From: Nitrospirota bacterium
Lineage (GTDB): Bacteria; Nitrospirota_A; Leptospirillia; Leptospirillales; Leptospirillaceae
Direction: 5' to 3'
Length of the DNA stretch: 15,075 nt
Assembly (NCBI GenBank): GCA_027415455.1
Contig: DAIBSV010000030.1
Location: forward strand, 1 to 15,075
Shown: positions 13,966 to 15,075 of the stretch, piece by piece
Layout: the number at the start of each line of letters is the position of its first letter
How positions within the stretch are numbered: the stretch's first letter is position 1
Position numbers and translations under genes: made by a program
The notes under the pieces: model-generated
The model's database searches: none
Seen by the model: only the letters and a program-made list of their open reading frames with translations
Told to the model about the DNA's origin: nothing

Positions 13966-14853
13966 TTAGGAATCTTCTGGAATTCCAGCTCTCTCATAAT
14001 GGGACAGGATGACCGCCGACCAGTCCAGCGACTGTCTCCCTTTTGAGAGTCCGGAAAGAAAAGAGTCGCGAAGAATGCCCCCGAGAGGCAAGGGAACCCT
14101 CAGGTCATTGGCGGCCTCGAGCACGAGGTTGACGTCCTTCAGACCGAGATCCATGGTAAATCCGGCCTCATCGTAATGTTTTTCGGCCATAATCCGGCCA
14201 TAATTTGCGTAAAGTGGGGAGTGGAAGAGGGAGTCGTTGACGATTTCGAGAAAGAGGGACGGGTGGACTCCCGCCTTTTTTGCCAGAGAAAAGGCCTCGC
14301 CTAAGGTTTCCAGGACTGCCGCGATCATGAAGTTCCCGGACAGCTTGACCAGATTGGCGGTCGAGGGTGTTTCTCCCAGTTGAAACACTTTCGGTCCCAG
14401 CGCCTCAAGAATGGGGAGGACCCGTTGTACCGATTCGTTCTTTCCGGCGCAAAGGAGGCGAAGCCGACCTTCCCGCACGGCATCCGGCCGGCCGAAGACC
14501 GGGGCTGAGACAAATCCCTGCCCATGGGAAGCGTGCCTTTTTTCAAGAGAAGATGCAAAGTCGACGCTGATGGTGGAGAAAGAAAGATGGATCGCTCCTT
14601 CTGGCATGGCGTCTAGAATTCCTCCCGTGGCAAGGAGGTTTTCAAGGGCCTGGTCGTCAGCGACCATGGTGGCGAGGATGTCGCATCCGGCGGCCCCCAT
14701 TGCCGGAGTTTCAGCCCAGATGGCCCCCTTTTCGAGGAGAGGAAGTGCGCGGGTCTTTGTCCTGTTGTAGATGGTGATCGGGAATCCGGCCCCCAGGAGG
14801 CGCTCGACCATAGGCTCTCCCATGTGTCCCGTCCCAACAAAGGTGATATTCAT
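13966..14853 (-). CDS. Beta-hydroxyacid dehydrogenase family, NAD(P)-binding
   Basis: A 295-residue oxidoreductase of the 3-hydroxyisobutyrate / tartronate semialdehyde / glyoxylate reductase superfamily. The Rossmann motif is VGTGHMGEP (6-14), and Arg31 after the second strand (YNRT) favours NADP. The substrate loop FVSAPVFGRPDAVREGRL (114-131) resembles the family DAPVSGG motif, here with Ser, Phe and Arg replacing typical residues. Lys170 in NLVKLSGNF is the expected catalytic lysine, with Asn174 near it, and DLGLKDVNLVLEAA belongs to the C-terminal domain. The substrate cannot be named from sequence; a GLYR1/GlxR-type semialdehyde or succinic semialdehyde reductase is plausible. The ATG at 14853 follows GGAG by 8 nt and overlaps the prepilin peptidase stop by four bases (ATGA). 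Confidence 0.9.
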   Translation of the reverse strand: MNITFVGTGHMGEPMVERLLGAGFPITIYNRTKTRALPLLEKGAIWAETPAMGAAGCDILATMVADDQALENLLATGGILDAMPEGAIHLSFSTISVDFASSLEKRHASHGQGFVSAPVFGRPDAVREGRLRLLCAGKNESVQRVLPILEALGPKVFQLGETPSTANLVKLSGNFMIAAVLETLGEAFSLAKKAGVHPSLFLEIVNDSLFHSPLYANYGRIMAEKHYDEAGFTMDLGLKDVNLVLEAANDLRVPLPLGGILRDSFLSGLSKGRQSLDWSAVILSHYERAGIPEDS

Positions 14854-15075
14854 AGCGAAATCTCCAAAATATGACTGTTGATGACGTGGACGAGATCTGG
14901 AAAGGCCAGGGCAAGGAATCCTCCCAGGCTCAGAAAGGGCCCGAACGGCATGGCTTTTCCGAAAAGAGCGCCCCGTTTGTCGGGAGGGTTAAGATAGTGG
15001 ACGCCATCAAGGATGCGATCCAGACCATCAAAAACTCTCTTTCCTTCCTTGAAAAGAAAAAATCCACCAAGGAAG
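14850..15075 (-). CDS. Type IV prepilin peptidase (A24 family), 5' part outside window
   Basis: Only the last 74 codons are present. The segment KAMPFGPFLSLGGFLAL followed by a hydrophobic stretch is the C-terminal signature of prepilin leader peptidases of the PilD/GspO type, which cut and often methylate type IV pilin and type II secretion pseudopilins in the inner membrane. The upstream part (FLGGFFLFKEGKRVFDGLDR) would belong to the preceding membrane and loop region. The catalytic aspartates lie outside the window, so activity cannot be judged. Its stop codon overlaps the start of the dehydrogenase gene, suggesting a common transcript although the functions look unrelated. Confidence 0.8.
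   Translation of the reverse strand, partial: FLGGFFLFKEGKRVFDGLDRILDGVHYLNPPDKRGALFGKAMPFGPFLSLGGFLALAFPDLVHVINSHILEISL

Noticed and set aside
1..15075. CRISPR arrays, insertion sequences or phage genes
   Set aside because: No regularly spaced repeats, transposase or integrase motifs, or terminal inverted repeats with target duplications were found by eye.

Overview
The window reads as chromosomal DNA from a moderately GC-rich Gram-negative-type bacterium. The gene content (cbb3-type oxidase, sigma-54 regulator, abundant TTG starts, uspA-phoH-ybeY-ftsY cluster, periplasmic cytochrome c, prepilin peptidase) and the protein character suggest a Leptospirillum-like member of the Nitrospirota. 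That assignment is recognition-based inference; nothing here is a phylogenetic marker I could test.

Layout. (1) 1-1229, minus: the 5' 409 codons of a cbb3-type oxidase catalytic subunit (ccoN), with its metal and heme ligands visible. (2) 1230-1921: a long divergent intergenic region with a strong sigma-54 promoter match pointing at ccoN and a 20-bp near-palindrome about 90 bp upstream of it. (3) 1922-3334, plus: a sigma-54 enhancer-binding regulator with a cysteine-rich N-terminal PAS-like sensor, the obvious candidate activator of that promoter. (4) 3335-3593: structured non-coding DNA, then tRNA-Leu(UAG) on the minus strand with its own sigma-70 promoter. (5) 3713-4540, plus: an unrecognised polytopic membrane protein. 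(6) 4543-9473, minus: uvrC and, coupled to it by a TGATG overlap, a 1023-residue membrane-anchored protein with three AAA+ modules, each missing key catalytic residues. (7) 9506-9912, plus: a promoter, a potentially structured leader and a small two-helix membrane protein. (8) 9920-12920, minus: uspA-phoH-ybeY-ftsY, a tightly packed operon (stress protein, PhoH ATPase, YbeY endoribonuclease, SRP receptor). (9) 13099-13689, minus: an exported monoheme cytochrome c. (10) 13966-15075, minus: the end of a type IV prepilin peptidase gene overlapping a beta-hydroxyacid dehydrogenase gene.

How it fits together. The left end looks like a respiratory control unit: a regulator with a possible redox sensor facing an oxidase gene that carries a sigma-54 promoter. 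The middle and right are mostly housekeeping (DNA repair, RNA processing, protein targeting). The most unusual gene is the triple-AAA+ membrane protein. Two of its modules resemble FtsH ATPase domains without a protease and the third resembles the second ATPase ring of ClpB, yet Walker A or B, sensor-1 or arginine-finger residues are replaced in all three. It may be a scaffold or regulated pseudo-ATPase not described before.
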